64,000 nucleotides of DNA, taken from assembly GCA_947498705.1 (NCBI GenBank), contig CANMLW010000007.1, forward strand, positions 1 through 64,000, in the 5' to 3' direction. The translations under genes and the position numbers were made by a program. Source of the stretch: an uncultured Aquimarina sp. (lineage in GTDB: Bacteria > Bacteroidota > Bacteroidia > Flavobacteriales > Flavobacteriaceae). Under the pieces are notes generated by a model. The model did not search any database. It was not told the origin of the DNA and saw only the letters and a list, made by a program, of their open reading frames with translations. Numbering within the stretch: position 1 is the stretch's first letter; the number at the start of each line of letters is the position of its first letter. This document shows, in pieces, positions 11,387 through 19,190 of this stretch.

Positions 11387-11472
11387 TCCTTCTACCCTTT
11401 GGGAGAAGGTTAGGATGAGGGCGTTATACATTAGTTACCCTCACCTTAATCCTCTCCCAGAGGGAGAGGAAA
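11387..11472. repeat. REP-like inverted pair (gggagaaggttaggatgaggg)
   Basis: The first unit reads ccttctaccctttgggagaa then ggttaggatgaggg; after a short spacer a second unit appears in opposite orientation (ccctcaccttaatcctctcc then cagagggagagg). Each unit folds on itself and the two units pair with one another. The same element occurs at 21698-21781 (also as a pair) and at 62827-62864 (single). Confidence 0.75.
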
Positions 11473-11537
11473 TACAATTATCTTACTATCAGATACTCAT
11501 ATTAAAATTAGAGTTTATAGTAGTTACTTTTCTTATC

Positions 11538-11579
11538 TTTCGACATGGTCTGTCCTAAGTTTGTTGAAGGACTCAGGGT
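11538..11579. repeat. Second copy of the cgacatggtctgtcctaag repeat unit
   Basis: The stretch ttcgacatggtctgtcctaa followed by gtttgttgaagg matches the third unit of the cluster at 10958-11040 almost base for base, and it continues into ctcaggg as the other units do. It is a dispersed non-coding repeat. Confidence 0.65.
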
Positions 11580-11681
11580 GACTTCATTCCTATTTAGCCA
11601 TTTCTAACTTACTATTTTCCCATTGCAAATTAGCACCCTATAAGGTTGAAAGTTTTAAAATTAGGTATACACCAACAAAAT

Positions 11682-11740
11682 ATGCCAGAGCTACAAAATT
11701 GAGGAAGGCAGATTTTCCTTTAATTTTGCAAGTCTGGCAT
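11682..11740 (-). terminator. Long imperfect hairpin downstream of the response regulator
   Basis: Three nested arms pair: atgccag (11682-11688) with ctggcat (11734-11740), caaaatt (11694-11700) with aattttg (11722-11728), and aggaa (11702-11706) with ttcct (11715-11719). It lies about 50 bp beyond the response-regulator stop. On the plus strand it is followed by ttttt and on the minus strand by attttg, so it could act as a terminator or an RNA 3' end. Confidence 0.5.
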
Positions 11741-11789
11741 TTTTATAAACGAACTTATAAAAATAAGTAATTCTTTTCTTTCTAAGCTA

Positions 11790-12461
11790 TTATATAAAAC
11801 CTCTTTTACGAGCTTCTTCGAGCAGCATTTGGTCGTCTGCTTTGGCAATAGAAAACATCTCTTTGATTTGATTTTTTCTTTTCTCGATCGCACTTAGGGA
11901 TAAGCTTACATAATTGGGTAAGTTTTTGGTTTTTACCCCACGAGAAAGATGGTATAATATTTTTAGGTTTTTCTCATCTAGTGAGAATTTATTGGTCATC
12001 ATTTTTCTAAAATGATCGTTTACCGTAGCACTATAATACGCTTTACCTTTTACGATATTATTAAAAGCCAGTAATAGCTCTGCAGAGGTAAGATCACTCT
12101 TTATCAAGAAACCAGAAGGGTTTATATTTTTAAGAATGTTATGGATTCTGTGATCCTCTCTATGCATGGTTAGGATAATAATCTTGGATTTGGGTAAGAG
12201 TTCTTTGGCATGTTTTGCCAAATCCTCTCCAGAAGTTATGGTACCATCTGATGATGGTGGTAGTTTAATGTCTATAAAAAGCATATCATAAGGAACCGTC
12301 TCTGAAGATTTTACAATCGTCTCGTAAGCATCGTCGCAATTGGATGCAATATCGATTTTTATTTGATACTCTTTTTGATTTTCTCCTAACAGGGTATTCT
12401 TATAACCTTCTATAATCATCGGGTGATCATCGATCATAAGAACTTTTAGCTTTTTCTTCAT
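11790..12461 (-). CDS. Response regulator with receiver and HTH-type output (NarL/LuxR-like)
   Basis: This 223-residue protein has a receiver domain at residues about 5-130 with the acidic pair D11/D12, phosphoacceptor D64 in the strand LFIDIKLP, T98 and K121, all the expected catalytic positions. The C-terminal region (about 150-215) contains a helical segment, SLSAIEKRKNQIKEMF, in the place of a LuxR-type helix-turn-helix; it is a divergent version. It lies 97 bp downstream of the histidine kinase gene on the same strand and is its likely partner. A HisKA_3-type kinase followed by this class of regulator is a standard pairing. Target genes are unknown. Confidence 0.85.
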   Translation of the reverse strand: MKKKLKVLMIDDHPMIIEGYKNTLLGENQKEYQIKIDIASNCDDAYETIVKSSETVPYDMLFIDIKLPPSSDGTITSGEDLAKHAKELLPKSKIIILTMHREDHRIHNILKNINPSGFLIKSDLTSAELLLAFNNIVKGKAYYSATVNDHFRKMMTNKFSLDEKNLKILYHLSRGVKTKNLPNYVSLSLSAIEKRKNQIKEMFSIAKADDQMLLEEARKRGFI

Positions 12462-12558
12462 CTTAAAAATTATTGTTTAGTTCTACAGCATTTACATGTT
12501 GGTCATTACTCATAACAACCTATGTAACTACTTTTAGCAATTCAATTTGCGTTATATA

Positions 12559-14607
12559 TTAGACTGGCACACTTACTGACACAGTGGTACCAGCACCTTG
12601 GTTACTTAAAAACTGAACTACCCCACTCATCTGACTAACTCTTGATGTAATGTTCTTTAAACCGATTCCTTTTTTGACCTTGGTACTTTTAAAACCGATT
12701 CCATCATCTAAAATAGTAAGATTTATGTTACTATCCTCATAATCGAAATTAATTTTTATGTTTTCTGCCTGTGCATGCTTAAAAATATTCTGCATCGACT
12801 CTTGTAAAATCCTAAAAAAGTTTACTTTTTTATTGTCTGGGATTTCTTCCCAATCGATTTTCTCGTCGTTAGAAAACTCATAGTTAAGTTTATGGATCCC
12901 ACACAAGTCTTTGATCAGGGTTTCTACGGCATCCATATAGGCCACATCAGAGGGTAAGGTGTCTGATCCCAGATCGTGCGAGATGAGACGTATTTCTTTT
13001 TCTATAGCTTTTAGTTCTTCTATATATTTGTTTCTAGAAGGGGTAAACTCGTCATTGGCCCGTTGGTTGATCCCATCCAGACTCAATCGTACCCCAAACA
13101 GGCGCCCCAGTACCCCATCGTGTAACTCTTCTGACATACGTTGCTGCTCTAGCTGTCGTCCTTCTTCTAGTTTGATTTGCTGGTTAAGCAGCAGGCGGTA
13201 GATCTCTTCATTAGACTCTTGCTGGGTTTGCGCAAATTGTAGTTCTTTATTACTTTGCTGCTGTCTAAAGATAATATACCCTAATAAAAACATAGCCGTT
13301 AACCCCAAAATCGCAATGATGAGGATTTGGTTTTCCTTGCTTACTTGTATACTCTGTTCTTTAAATTCATCTGTCTCATATTTGATACGTGCAAATTTAT
13401 CTCGAAACAGTCGCTCTTCTTTGATCAAACTGTCATTGAGTGTTATATACTTATTGGCATATCCCAACCCTGTTTTATAATCAGACACCTTTGCTAATAA
13501 TTGATAAGCTTGCAATAGATCCTCGTTATCATGAATTTCTAAAGCTAAATCGCGAGATTGTTGTGCATAACCAATAGCTATACTATCTTTACCTATCGAT
13601 TGATAATATTCCCCCAAATGTAAGGCACTGGTGGCTAATCCATATTTATGTTGTATGCTATCTCGTATATGTAAAGCTTTATAAAACAAATTCGGGATAT
13701 TAGTCATATCCTTCGACAAAAAATTAACATAGGCTAGGTTATCTAACAATAATGCCCTTCTTCTAGGATCAATTTTTAAATATTCATTATGAGATAATGC
13801 TTTGTTAAAGTATTCCTTTGCCTTATCATATTTTTTTTGGGATTTATAGGTAGTACCAATATTATTATAGGAAATCACTTTCTGTTCTATTTCAATATCA
13901 GTTCCTTTAGCAATCTCAATTGCTTTCAAGTAATACCCAATTGCTTCCTCATACCGTTCTAAATGTTTACAAACAATTCCCAAATTAATATAGCATAAAC
14001 GTAAATAGTTATCATTTTTAACTATTTCAAATTTTTCTATAGCGGCAATCGTTTTGGATTCACTTTCACTATAATCTTTTATTTTACGAAGTATTTGAGC
14101 CAATGATAGTAAAACATCACCATGATCAAAGGCATAATCCTTTGGTTCATACTTTTTATTATCCAATGATAAATAAACCTTATCTGCATTATAAAAGTTT
14201 TTAATAGTTGAATCTAGCTCTGCCGTTGTTCTGTGGTAAGCACCTAAATAAAAATAGGATTTAGCAATATTAACAGAATCCTGAATAACGTTAGACAGCT
14301 TCAAAGCTTTCTCACTTAAGCTTTTATATTTATTATAATCTTTAACATTTAAATATTCATTAGAGATTTCGAGAAGTTTTTCAATCTTAAAAGAATTATT
14401 TACTAGAGTAGAATAAATCGTATAGGCCTTATCTAAATACTCTCTACGCTCCTCAATAGAAGTTGTTTTATCTTTACTTTTTTCTATATAAGATTCGATT
14501 AAATCAGATTTTAAAACATCCTCTTTTATCTTAACCTCATCGGTTGATTTATGACAACTAATCATTAAAAAACCAATAAAAAATAACTGTATAAAAAGAC
14601 GTTGCAT
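12559..14607 (-). CDS. TPR-containing sensor histidine kinase (HisKA_3 type), lipoprotein-like N-terminus
   Basis: A 682-residue sensor kinase. It starts with a signal peptide ending in a lipobox-like MISC (Cys18). Tetratricopeptide-like helical repeats fill about residues 50-400, including YEEAIGYYLKAIEIAK and YDKAKEYFNKAL. A membrane segment follows at about 428-447, then a coiled linker. The HisKA_3 dimerisation helix carries the phospho-accepting His in EELHDGVLG (H496), and the ATPase domain shows ESMQNIFKHA, DDGIGF and GIGLKNI boxes. The TPR part would be periplasmic and probably senses a ligand or protein. A Cys18 lipid anchor plus an internal membrane segment is an unusual pairing, so the N-terminus could instead be a cleaved signal peptide. 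Confidence 0.88.
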   Translation of the reverse strand: MQRLFIQLFFIGFLMISCHKSTDEVKIKEDVLKSDLIESYIEKSKDKTTSIEERREYLDKAYTIYSTLVNNSFKIEKLLEISNEYLNVKDYNKYKSLSEKALKLSNVIQDSVNIAKSYFYLGAYHRTTAELDSTIKNFYNADKVYLSLDNKKYEPKDYAFDHGDVLLSLAQILRKIKDYSESESKTIAAIEKFEIVKNDNYLRLCYINLGIVCKHLERYEEAIGYYLKAIEIAKGTDIEIEQKVISYNNIGTTYKSQKKYDKAKEYFNKALSHNEYLKIDPRRRALLLDNLAYVNFLSKDMTNIPNLFYKALHIRDSIQHKYGLATSALHLGEYYQSIGKDSIAIGYAQQSRDLALEIHDNEDLLQAYQLLAKVSDYKTGLGYANKYITLNDSLIKEERLFRDKFARIKYETDEFKEQSIQVSKENQILIIAILGLTAMFLLGYIIFRQQQSNKELQFAQTQQESNEEIYRLLLNQQIKLEEGRQLEQQRMSEELHDGVLGRLFGVRLSLDGINQRANDEFTPSRNKYIEELKAIEKEIRLISHDLGSDTLPSDVAYMDAVETLIKDLCGIHKLNYEFSNDEKIDWEEIPDNKKVNFFRILQESMQNIFKHAQAENIKINFDYEDSNINLTILDDGIGFKSTKVKKGIGLKNITSRVSQMSGVVQFLSNQGAGTTVSVSVPV

Positions 14608-14648
14608 TAAGAAAAATTTTACTCTAATTTAGATAATTAAGTAGCAAC

Positions 14649-14709
14649 AAAAAAGCAAAAACAAAAAAAGATCTTGTTTTATAAGATCTTTTTTTGTTTT
14701 TGCTTTTTT
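14649..14709 (-). terminator. Perfect 27-bp stem terminator
   Basis: Bases 14649-14675 are the exact reverse complement of 14683-14709, with a 7-nt loop (gttttat). The inner part of the stem is aaaaaaagatctt/aagatcttttttt, so T tracts are present in both directions. It lies just past the stop of the Asp-rich lipoprotein gene and 42 bp before the kinase start, so it should insulate the two genes. Confidence 0.85.
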
Positions 14710-14726
14710 ATAATGATTTTTATACA

Positions 14727-15020
14727 CTAGCTACCACCATTATTTCCATTATTTCCAGGATTTCCATTATTTCCAGGATTTCCAGGATAATTAGTTCCAT
14801 CATCATCTTCTCCACTATGTATATTCATACCATCATCATCTTCTCCTCCATGCGGAGAACCATCGTCATCTTCTCCTCCGTGTTTAGAACCATCATCGTC
14901 TTCTCCGCTGAAAATATCGGTATAATCGATTCCTACTTGATCTTCTGTTGCGTCTGCTTCACAAGCGATGAATAATGAGCTTAAAAATAGTATAGCGAAT
15001 ATAGTTCTTATAGTTTTCAT
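14727..15020 (-). CDS. Small Asp-rich lipoprotein with four GEDDDG repeats
   Basis: A 97-residue protein I do not recognise. Residues 1-20 form a signal peptide ending LFIAC, so Cys20 is the likely lipidation site. After a short linker come four copies of GEDDDG separated by short His/Ser/Gly linkers (residues about 39-75), then a tail of NPGNNGNPGNNGNNGG. The clustered Asp residues suggest metal (possibly calcium) binding; this is inference. The gene is monocistronic, bounded by the 27-bp stem terminator and preceded by about 420 bp of non-coding DNA. A frame on the opposite strand is only its shadow. Confidence 0.75.
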   Translation of the reverse strand: MKTIRTIFAILFLSSLFIACEADATEDQVGIDYTDIFSGEDDDGSKHGGEDDDGSPHGGEDDDGMNIHSGEDDDGTNYPGNPGNNGNPGNNGNNGGS

Positions 15021-15285
15021 AATCGTATTTTTTTAGTTTAGAATTTGTGTTACCTATTATAGATAACGTCTTAATTTGGTTTTACTTACTTTTTTTGTTT
15101 TTACTCGTATTTTCATCGGTTGCGCAATCGACTTTTAATAGTTACTTTTTGTACTGTTAGCGATCGTTTACTTTTTCTGTTTTTGTATCTCTAATTGTAC
15201 ACTACAAATGTAGGGGGATTATTCCCTCGCGCCCAATAAATTAGGGTGTTTATAGTGGTTTGGTGCCTGCCAGAAGTAGTTGTAC

Positions 15286-15297
15286 CCCGTATACGGG
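15286..15297. promoter_or_regulatory. 12-bp palindrome, possible operator
   Basis: The sequence cccgtatacggg is a perfect palindrome, and relatively GC-rich for this non-coding region. It sits about 265 bp upstream of the start of the Asp-rich lipoprotein gene, so an operator role is only a suggestion. Confidence 0.25.
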
Positions 15298-15379
15298 TAG
15301 TTGGCCATATTTTATGAAATGGGGGAAGTGTAAGAAATTACGGTATAATGATTTGGTAATACAATGGTACGTTTTTTTT

Positions 15380-15414
15380 TACAAAAAAACCGATAAATAG
15401 TTGCTATTTATCGG
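15380..15414 (-). terminator. Rho-independent terminator of the LytTR gene
   Basis: Read on the minus strand, an 11-bp perfect stem (ccgataaatag / ctatttatcgg, 3-nt loop) is followed by a run of seven T's. It lies 28 bp past the stop codon of the LytTR regulator gene. Confidence 0.85.
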
Positions 15415-15441
15415 TCGGTATATAATAGGTGTGAGGACATA

Positions 15442-16179
15442 TTATATATAGATTAAACTTTTCTTGGCGAGATTATCTTTTATTTCCTCGACATTATTCT
15501 TATACGATTTCGAAAACGGGATCATATCATCAGAGTTCTTGATGGCACATTTTGCCTTGCCAAAATGTATCCTCGAGACGTAGTCTATATTAATAATATA
15601 ACTATTATGTATCCTTACAAAATGCTTGGGTAATAATTCCTGAAAATGTTTTAGCGTTTTAAAAGCTTCTACCTTATTACCATCGCTCATCATAAAATCT
15701 GTCGTATTATTATCTGCCTTAAGATATAGGATCTCGTCTACATCTACAAAGCGATAATCGCCATAGGATTTAAAACACAAAGTGTTATCTCCCACATTAT
15801 CAAAGTCTTTCTCGAATCGCATCAAGGTTCTTTTGATCTGCGGTTTTCCAAAGGGTTTGAGCATATAATCCAAAATCCTGTTACGAATCCCCTCGATGGC
15901 ATATTCTGTAGTTTTGGTAATCACAATAAATTCTGGTAGTCGAGGCATGTATTTTGCCAACTCGACCATGAGCGAATATTTGGTTTGATTACCATGCATA
16001 CCCTGCACCTCGGGCTCTAAAAAAACAAGTCTTGGTCTTCTTTCTAAAATAAGATCTAACGCATCGTGCTCATTATCTGCGATTCCTGTACAGATATACT
16101 CGGTCTTTTCTTCGAGCGAAATCTGAATCAAATCAGAGATATTTTTGTCGTTATCTATAATTACGTATGGATATTTCAT
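15442..16179 (-). CDS. LytTR-family response regulator with Glu in place of the phosphoacceptor Asp
   Basis: A 245-residue protein with an N-terminal receiver-like domain (about 1-125) and a C-terminal LytTR DNA-binding domain (about 140-240), which shows the typical VDEILYLKADNNTT and HFVRIHNSYIIN segments. The receiver keeps acidic residues D9 and D11 and the DYMLKPF lysine motif, but the strand that normally carries the phosphoacceptor Asp reads VFLEPEVQG, placing E55 there. A Glu at this site can mimic phosphorylation, so the protein may act without a kinase. No LytS-type kinase gene lies beside it. The gene is monocistronic with its own terminator. Confidence 0.85.
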   Translation of the reverse strand: MKYPYVIIDNDKNISDLIQISLEEKTEYICTGIADNEHDALDLILERRPRLVFLEPEVQGMHGNQTKYSLMVELAKYMPRLPEFIVITKTTEYAIEGIRNRILDYMLKPFGKPQIKRTLMRFEKDFDNVGDNTLCFKSYGDYRFVDVDEILYLKADNNTTDFMMSDGNKVEAFKTLKHFQELLPKHFVRIHNSYIINIDYVSRIHFGKAKCAIKNSDDMIPFSKSYKNNVEEIKDNLAKKSLIYI

Positions 16180-16687
16180 GGGGTATCTATTACTATTAAA
16201 TTTATGATTTAGTGTGACGCATATTTATTCTATCTACAAGATAGGGTAAATCTCGTTTTTTTGGATACGCGAAAACCGTAATATTAGTATGGAACTACTT
16301 CATTAACAAAACCTTAGGATTTGCATTTCGTCTACAATTTTATGTATTTCGTCTATAAAAATTACCAAAAACACTTGCTACGTCATCTTTAACAGTCATC
16401 TTGATTTTAGTTAAAAAACTCCAAAATTGCAGATTTTGTCATAGAGAAACAGAAATAAATCCGTATGAAAAGTAGGATATCACGTGCTAATTTTACCCCA
16501 TATCTTACCCTCATTTACAATGTAGTATATCTGATATTTTTGACAGTATGTCTTATTCCAATATTTCATTACCTGTTTTATCCTTTTTAAAACGTATTCT
16601 ATACAGCAAATTAAAGAAGGCACGATCATGGTAAATGGAGCTATTTTTATGGTCTACTCGTTCTAATTTCATAGTATAATGATGACT

Positions 16688-16755
16688 TTTTGTTTTCTGT
16701 CTCCTCGAGCGCTTCGATAAACCTAGGACAGGCATTATCGAGATGTCATTTCGAA
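16688..16755. repeat. REP-like palindromic unit related to the 11-kb repeats
   Basis: The stretch contains gcgcttcgataaacctagga followed by caggcattatcgagatgtca. Its reverse complement reads tgtcctaggtttatcgaag, close to tgtcctaagtttgttgaag seen at 11020 and 11550. It therefore appears to be an inverted member of the same dispersed family. Confidence 0.5.
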
Positions 16756-16840
16756 AAATCACTACCATTGACGTATTTCATAGGTTTTATACGTTCTTAA
16801 ATTTACTTAAATCGTTTTTGATTTAACTCTTTCATTTTAT

Positions 16841-17044
16841 TTGCTCGCCCAAAGAAAACGAAACAAAAGAAAAGGCACTTTTTTCAAGGTATTTTTCAGT
16901 TTCACTGAAAACCAGATTTATTTTGCTAAAATCTTTCCAAGGCTTCAAGATTTTTTAACGCAAAATAAATCTTATACTGGTGAAAAAAGATTTCAAAGCT
17001 CCGCTTTGGAACGTCAGTTTAAACACTGGGTAAAATTTTATTGA
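16841..17044. repeat. Probable dispersed intergenic repeat (not a gene)
   Basis: The block starts gctcgcccaaagaaaacgaa and includes aaagctccgctttggaacgt. It contains partial inverted repeats: ttattttgctaaaatctttc answers the later ttttttaacgcaaaataaat on either side of aaggcttcaag. From memory this matches a type of repeat often found between genes in flavobacteria. A 67-residue frame runs through it, but its composition (basic and aromatic, no domain) argues against coding. Confidence 0.4.
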
Positions 17045-17157
17045 AAGTCTCAATTCGACGGATTTTTAAAGTCAAATCCGTACATCAAATTCACACTAGT
17101 ATATACCTTTTACTTTTATTAAAATCAGATATTCTTAGGGTATATGCACCATTTCTG

Positions 17158-17165
17158 TATCTTTG
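17158..17165 (+). promoter_or_regulatory. -7 box (TAtcTTTG) of the Sir2 gene
   Basis: TATCTTTG matches the Bacteroidota sigma-A -7 consensus TAnnTTTG. It lies 27 bp before the ATG at 17193, leaving a short leader. It also overlaps an in-frame TTG at 17163, which rules that codon out as the start. Confidence 0.6.
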
Positions 17166-17192
17166 AAAAGCTATATAAAAACACATCTACCT

Positions 17193-17870
17193 ATGAAAAA
17201 TATTGTGGTACTTACAGGAGCAGGAATGAGTGCAGAAAGTGGGATCAATACCTTTAGAGATGCAGATGGGCTGTGGGAAGGTCATGATATTATGGAGGTA
17301 GCCTCGCCTATCGGTTGGCAAAACAATCAGGAACTGGTCCTTGACTTTTACAACAAAAGACGCCAGCAATTACACACGGTCGTTCCTAATCAGGCACATA
17401 TCGATCTGGTTGCCCTCGAACAGCAATACAAGGTGACCATCATTACTCAAAATGTAGATGACCTGCATGAACGTGCCGGCAGCAACCATGTGGTGCATCT
17501 GCACGGTGAACTCTTAAAAGTACGTAGCCAACATGATGAGCATGAGGTTCTAGAGTGGACCTACGACCTGCATACAGGAGACTACTGCAAATACAACACC
17601 CAATTAAGACCTCATATCGTTTGGTTTGGAGAAGATGTCCCCATGATGGAAACCGCCATCACTTATACAGAGCAAGCCGATATTCTTTTGATCATAGGCA
17701 CTTCTATGCAGGTATATCCGGCTGCAGGACTAGTGCAATACACGCAACCCAATATCCCTATATACTTTATAGATCCTAATCCAGCCATTAACCCCTCTAA
17801 TAATCTTACTATACTGGCAGAAAAAGCTACCTCGGGTGTTGCCAAAGTGGTAAAGGAGTTGCTTGAGTAG
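17193..17870 (+). CDS. cobB: NAD-dependent protein deacylase, Sir2 family (CobB/SIRT5-like)
   Basis: A 225-residue sirtuin, which removes acyl groups from protein lysines using NAD. It shows the NAD-binding GAGMSAESGINTFRD segment, QNVDDLHERAG, the catalytic His in VVHLHGEL, and IGTSMQVYPAAGL. The FYNKRRQQ segment supplies the Tyr and Arg that mark the desuccinylase/demalonylase class (SIRT5, CobB). The four zinc-binding cysteines of classic sirtuins are missing: only one Cys is left, in GDYCKYNTQLRPHIVWFGE. This seems usual for Bacteroidota homologues. The ATG at 17193 is chosen because the upstream TTG overlaps the promoter. The haem-binding gene downstream converges on it. Confidence 0.9.
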   Translation: MKNIVVLTGAGMSAESGINTFRDADGLWEGHDIMEVASPIGWQNNQELVLDFYNKRRQQLHTVVPNQAHIDLVALEQQYKVTIITQNVDDLHERAGSNHVVHLHGELLKVRSQHDEHEVLEWTYDLHTGDYCKYNTQLRPHIVWFGEDVPMMETAITYTEQADILLIIGTSMQVYPAAGLVQYTQPNIPIYFIDPNPAINPSNNLTILAEKATSGVAKVVKELLE

Positions 17871-17900
17871 TGAGTATGAAGTACAAAGTTTAAGCCCCCT

Positions 17901-18422
17901 CTATAATACCGTCTTGCTACTATCGATAACAGTAGCAGGAATAGTATCACTAGTCTTTGCAGGAATGCTATCTATAGGGTTGATGATTTTATCTCTTACC
18001 TCTTTTGCCCAGGTGGTTAGTATATCGGCATCTTGATTAGATAGTTCATCATGAACCAAGGTATAGGGTTTTAATGGCATTGCCTTTTTTTCTATCTCTT
18101 CTATCAACTCTTCTAATTTATGTTCCTTTTGATCGGTAGTATACGAATCCCAATCAGAAACATTAAAATGTTCTTTTCCTTCGTTGATATGATAAGCCAT
18201 CCAGTGCGAAACAGGACTTACCTCCATATACCATGGATATCGGGTACTATTGCTATGGCAATCATAACAATTATTTTGCAAAATAGTCCTTACATTATCT
18301 GGTACAACTGTAGCAGTTTCAAAAGAGGTGATAGTTTCGTAACTGGCTTCATTTTTATTGGGTCTTAAAAACTGAGAGACAACCAATGCCAATAGCAAGA
18401 GTAAAAAAAATCGTTTTATCAT
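17901..18422 (-). CDS. Haem-binding domain protein (c-type cytochrome-like, periplasmic)
   Basis: A 173-residue protein with an N-terminal hydrophobic signal/anchor (residues 4-19). It has a single covalent haem-attachment motif CYDCH at about residues 52-56, followed by SNSTRYPWYMEVSPVSHWMA, the signature of the haem-binding domain family found in Bacteroidota. The distal Met ligand is probably in the MPLKPYTLVH segment near residue 114. It is probably an electron carrier or a haem-sensing periplasmic protein; the exact role is unknown. It converges with the Sir2 gene (30 bp between stops) and is divergent from the HEAT-like gene. Confidence 0.85.
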   Translation of the reverse strand: MIKRFFLLLLLALVVSQFLRPNKNEASYETITSFETATVVPDNVRTILQNNCYDCHSNSTRYPWYMEVSPVSHWMAYHINEGKEHFNVSDWDSYTTDQKEHKLEELIEEIEKKAMPLKPYTLVHDELSNQDADILTTWAKEVRDKIINPIDSIPAKTSDTIPATVIDSSKTVL

Positions 18423-18574
18423 TTTATTTGTTTTACAGCATTTCTATACTCTCTTTCCCTCCTATTGTATCCGTAATTTGAAATTGACCTATCAAACTGG
18501 TTACATCAGTTCTATAACGAAACAGTCCCTAACATACACTAGCACAATGAAATACTAATTTTTAGATATAACGG

Positions 18575-18607
18575 TTTTGCAGTACACATTATTATTAGGT
18601 AACTTTG
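18575..18607 (+). promoter_or_regulatory. Promoter of the HEAT-like gene (TTTTG, 20 bp, TAacTTTG)
   Basis: A TTTTG at about 18575-18579 and TAACTTTG at 18600-18607 fit the Bacteroidota -33/-7 arrangement. The ATG at 18633 is 25 bp past the -7 box, which supports that start over the TTG at 18609. Confidence 0.6.
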
Positions 18608-18632
18608 ATTGCAATATGATACGTTTATCCAA

Positions 18633-19190
18633 ATGGCACTTCTAGACGAAATTGTAGATAGCATTGATCACTCTCGCGAAAAAAGAGCACGTCTAGCTAA
18701 TATGCTGGTTGCAAACCCTACATTAATTCCCGAGTTATTGGGTATTTGCGCTATGGTAGATGACGATGCCTCTTGCAGAGCCGCCTGGGGACTCGAATAT
18801 ATGTGCAAAACCAAAATAGATGAAATATTACCGTATTTGGATCAACTACTAACCATTATCCCTACTGTATATAAACACCCGGCAGTGAGACCAATGGCAA
18901 AGATCATTGAACAATTAATGATCCAGTATTATCAAAAAAAAGAGGCTAGAACGCAACAGGCACTAACAAAAATGCACAGATCTCAGATTACAGAAATCTG
19001 TTTTGACTGGATGATCACCGATCAAAAAGTAGCTGTACAAGCCTATACCATGACCTCTTTGTACTTATTAGGAACAGAATTTGACTGGGTGCACGCAGCA
19101 CTTAAAACGATACTTGAAAACAATTATAGCAAAGGAAGCGCTGCTTATAAAGCACGATCCCGAATGGTGCTTAAGAAGCTTAGGGGGTAG
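18633..19190 (+). CDS. HEAT-repeat-like protein of unknown function next to purB
   Basis: A 185-residue, mostly helical soluble protein without a signal peptide. Helical pairs such as SCRAAWGLEYMCK, HPAVRPMAKIIEQLMI and KVAVQAYTMTSLYLLG are spaced like HEAT or armadillo repeats. I know no specific function. It precedes purB on the same strand, a neighbourhood I recall from other flavobacteria, but purB has its own -7 box and a G-rich tandem repeat separates the two. The start at ATG 18633 follows the promoter; a TTG eight codons upstream is almost on top of the -7 box. Confidence 0.75.
   Translation: MALLDEIVDSIDHSREKRARLANMLVANPTLIPELLGICAMVDDDASCRAAWGLEYMCKTKIDEILPYLDQLLTIIPTVYKHPAVRPMAKIIEQLMIQYYQKKEARTQQALTKMHRSQITEICFDWMITDQKVAVQAYTMTSLYLLGTEFDWVHAALKTILENNYSKGSAAYKARSRMVLKKLRG

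Larger units (their letters stand above)
10239..11789. other. 1.55-kb non-coding, repeat-rich intergenic region
   Basis: No convincing gene is visible on either strand. The region is AT-rich and holds several short repeat elements annotated separately: a direct-repeat cluster near 10958-11040, a REP-like inverted pair at 11387-11472, another related unit near 11538-11579, and a long imperfect hairpin at 11682-11740 that probably ends the response-regulator transcript. A short stretch near 11320-11365 (ccaaaaacgaaccaaaaag) resembles remnants of other dispersed flavobacterial intergenic repeats. Confidence 0.7.
15021..15441. other. Intergenic region upstream of the Asp-rich lipoprotein gene
   Basis: No gene is visible in this 420-bp stretch. 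It contains the terminator of the LytTR gene at its right end and a 12-bp perfect palindrome (cccgtatacggg) near 15286-15297, both annotated separately. The rest is AT-rich sequence with a run of nine or more T's near 15371. Confidence 0.6.
16180..17192. other. 1-kb intergenic region with repeat elements
   Basis: No credible gene. Two repeat-like elements lie inside (about 16688-16755 and 16841-17044, annotated separately), and the right end holds the promoter of the Sir2 gene. The short frames seen here cross those repeats and have no family features. Confidence 0.6.

Noticed and set aside
12959-14975. Plus-strand frames opposite the histidine kinase and the Asp-rich lipoprotein
   Set aside because: They are shadows of well-supported minus-strand genes; the Ile/Ser-rich frame at 14694-14975 only mirrors the GEDDDG codons.
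16553-17044. Two short frames (71 and 67 residues)
   Set aside because: They cross repeat elements, have strange composition and no family features; more likely non-coding.
17163-17192. Upstream TTG start for the Sir2 gene
   Set aside because: The TTG overlaps the TAtcTTTG promoter box; the ATG at 17193 fits the family's first strand.
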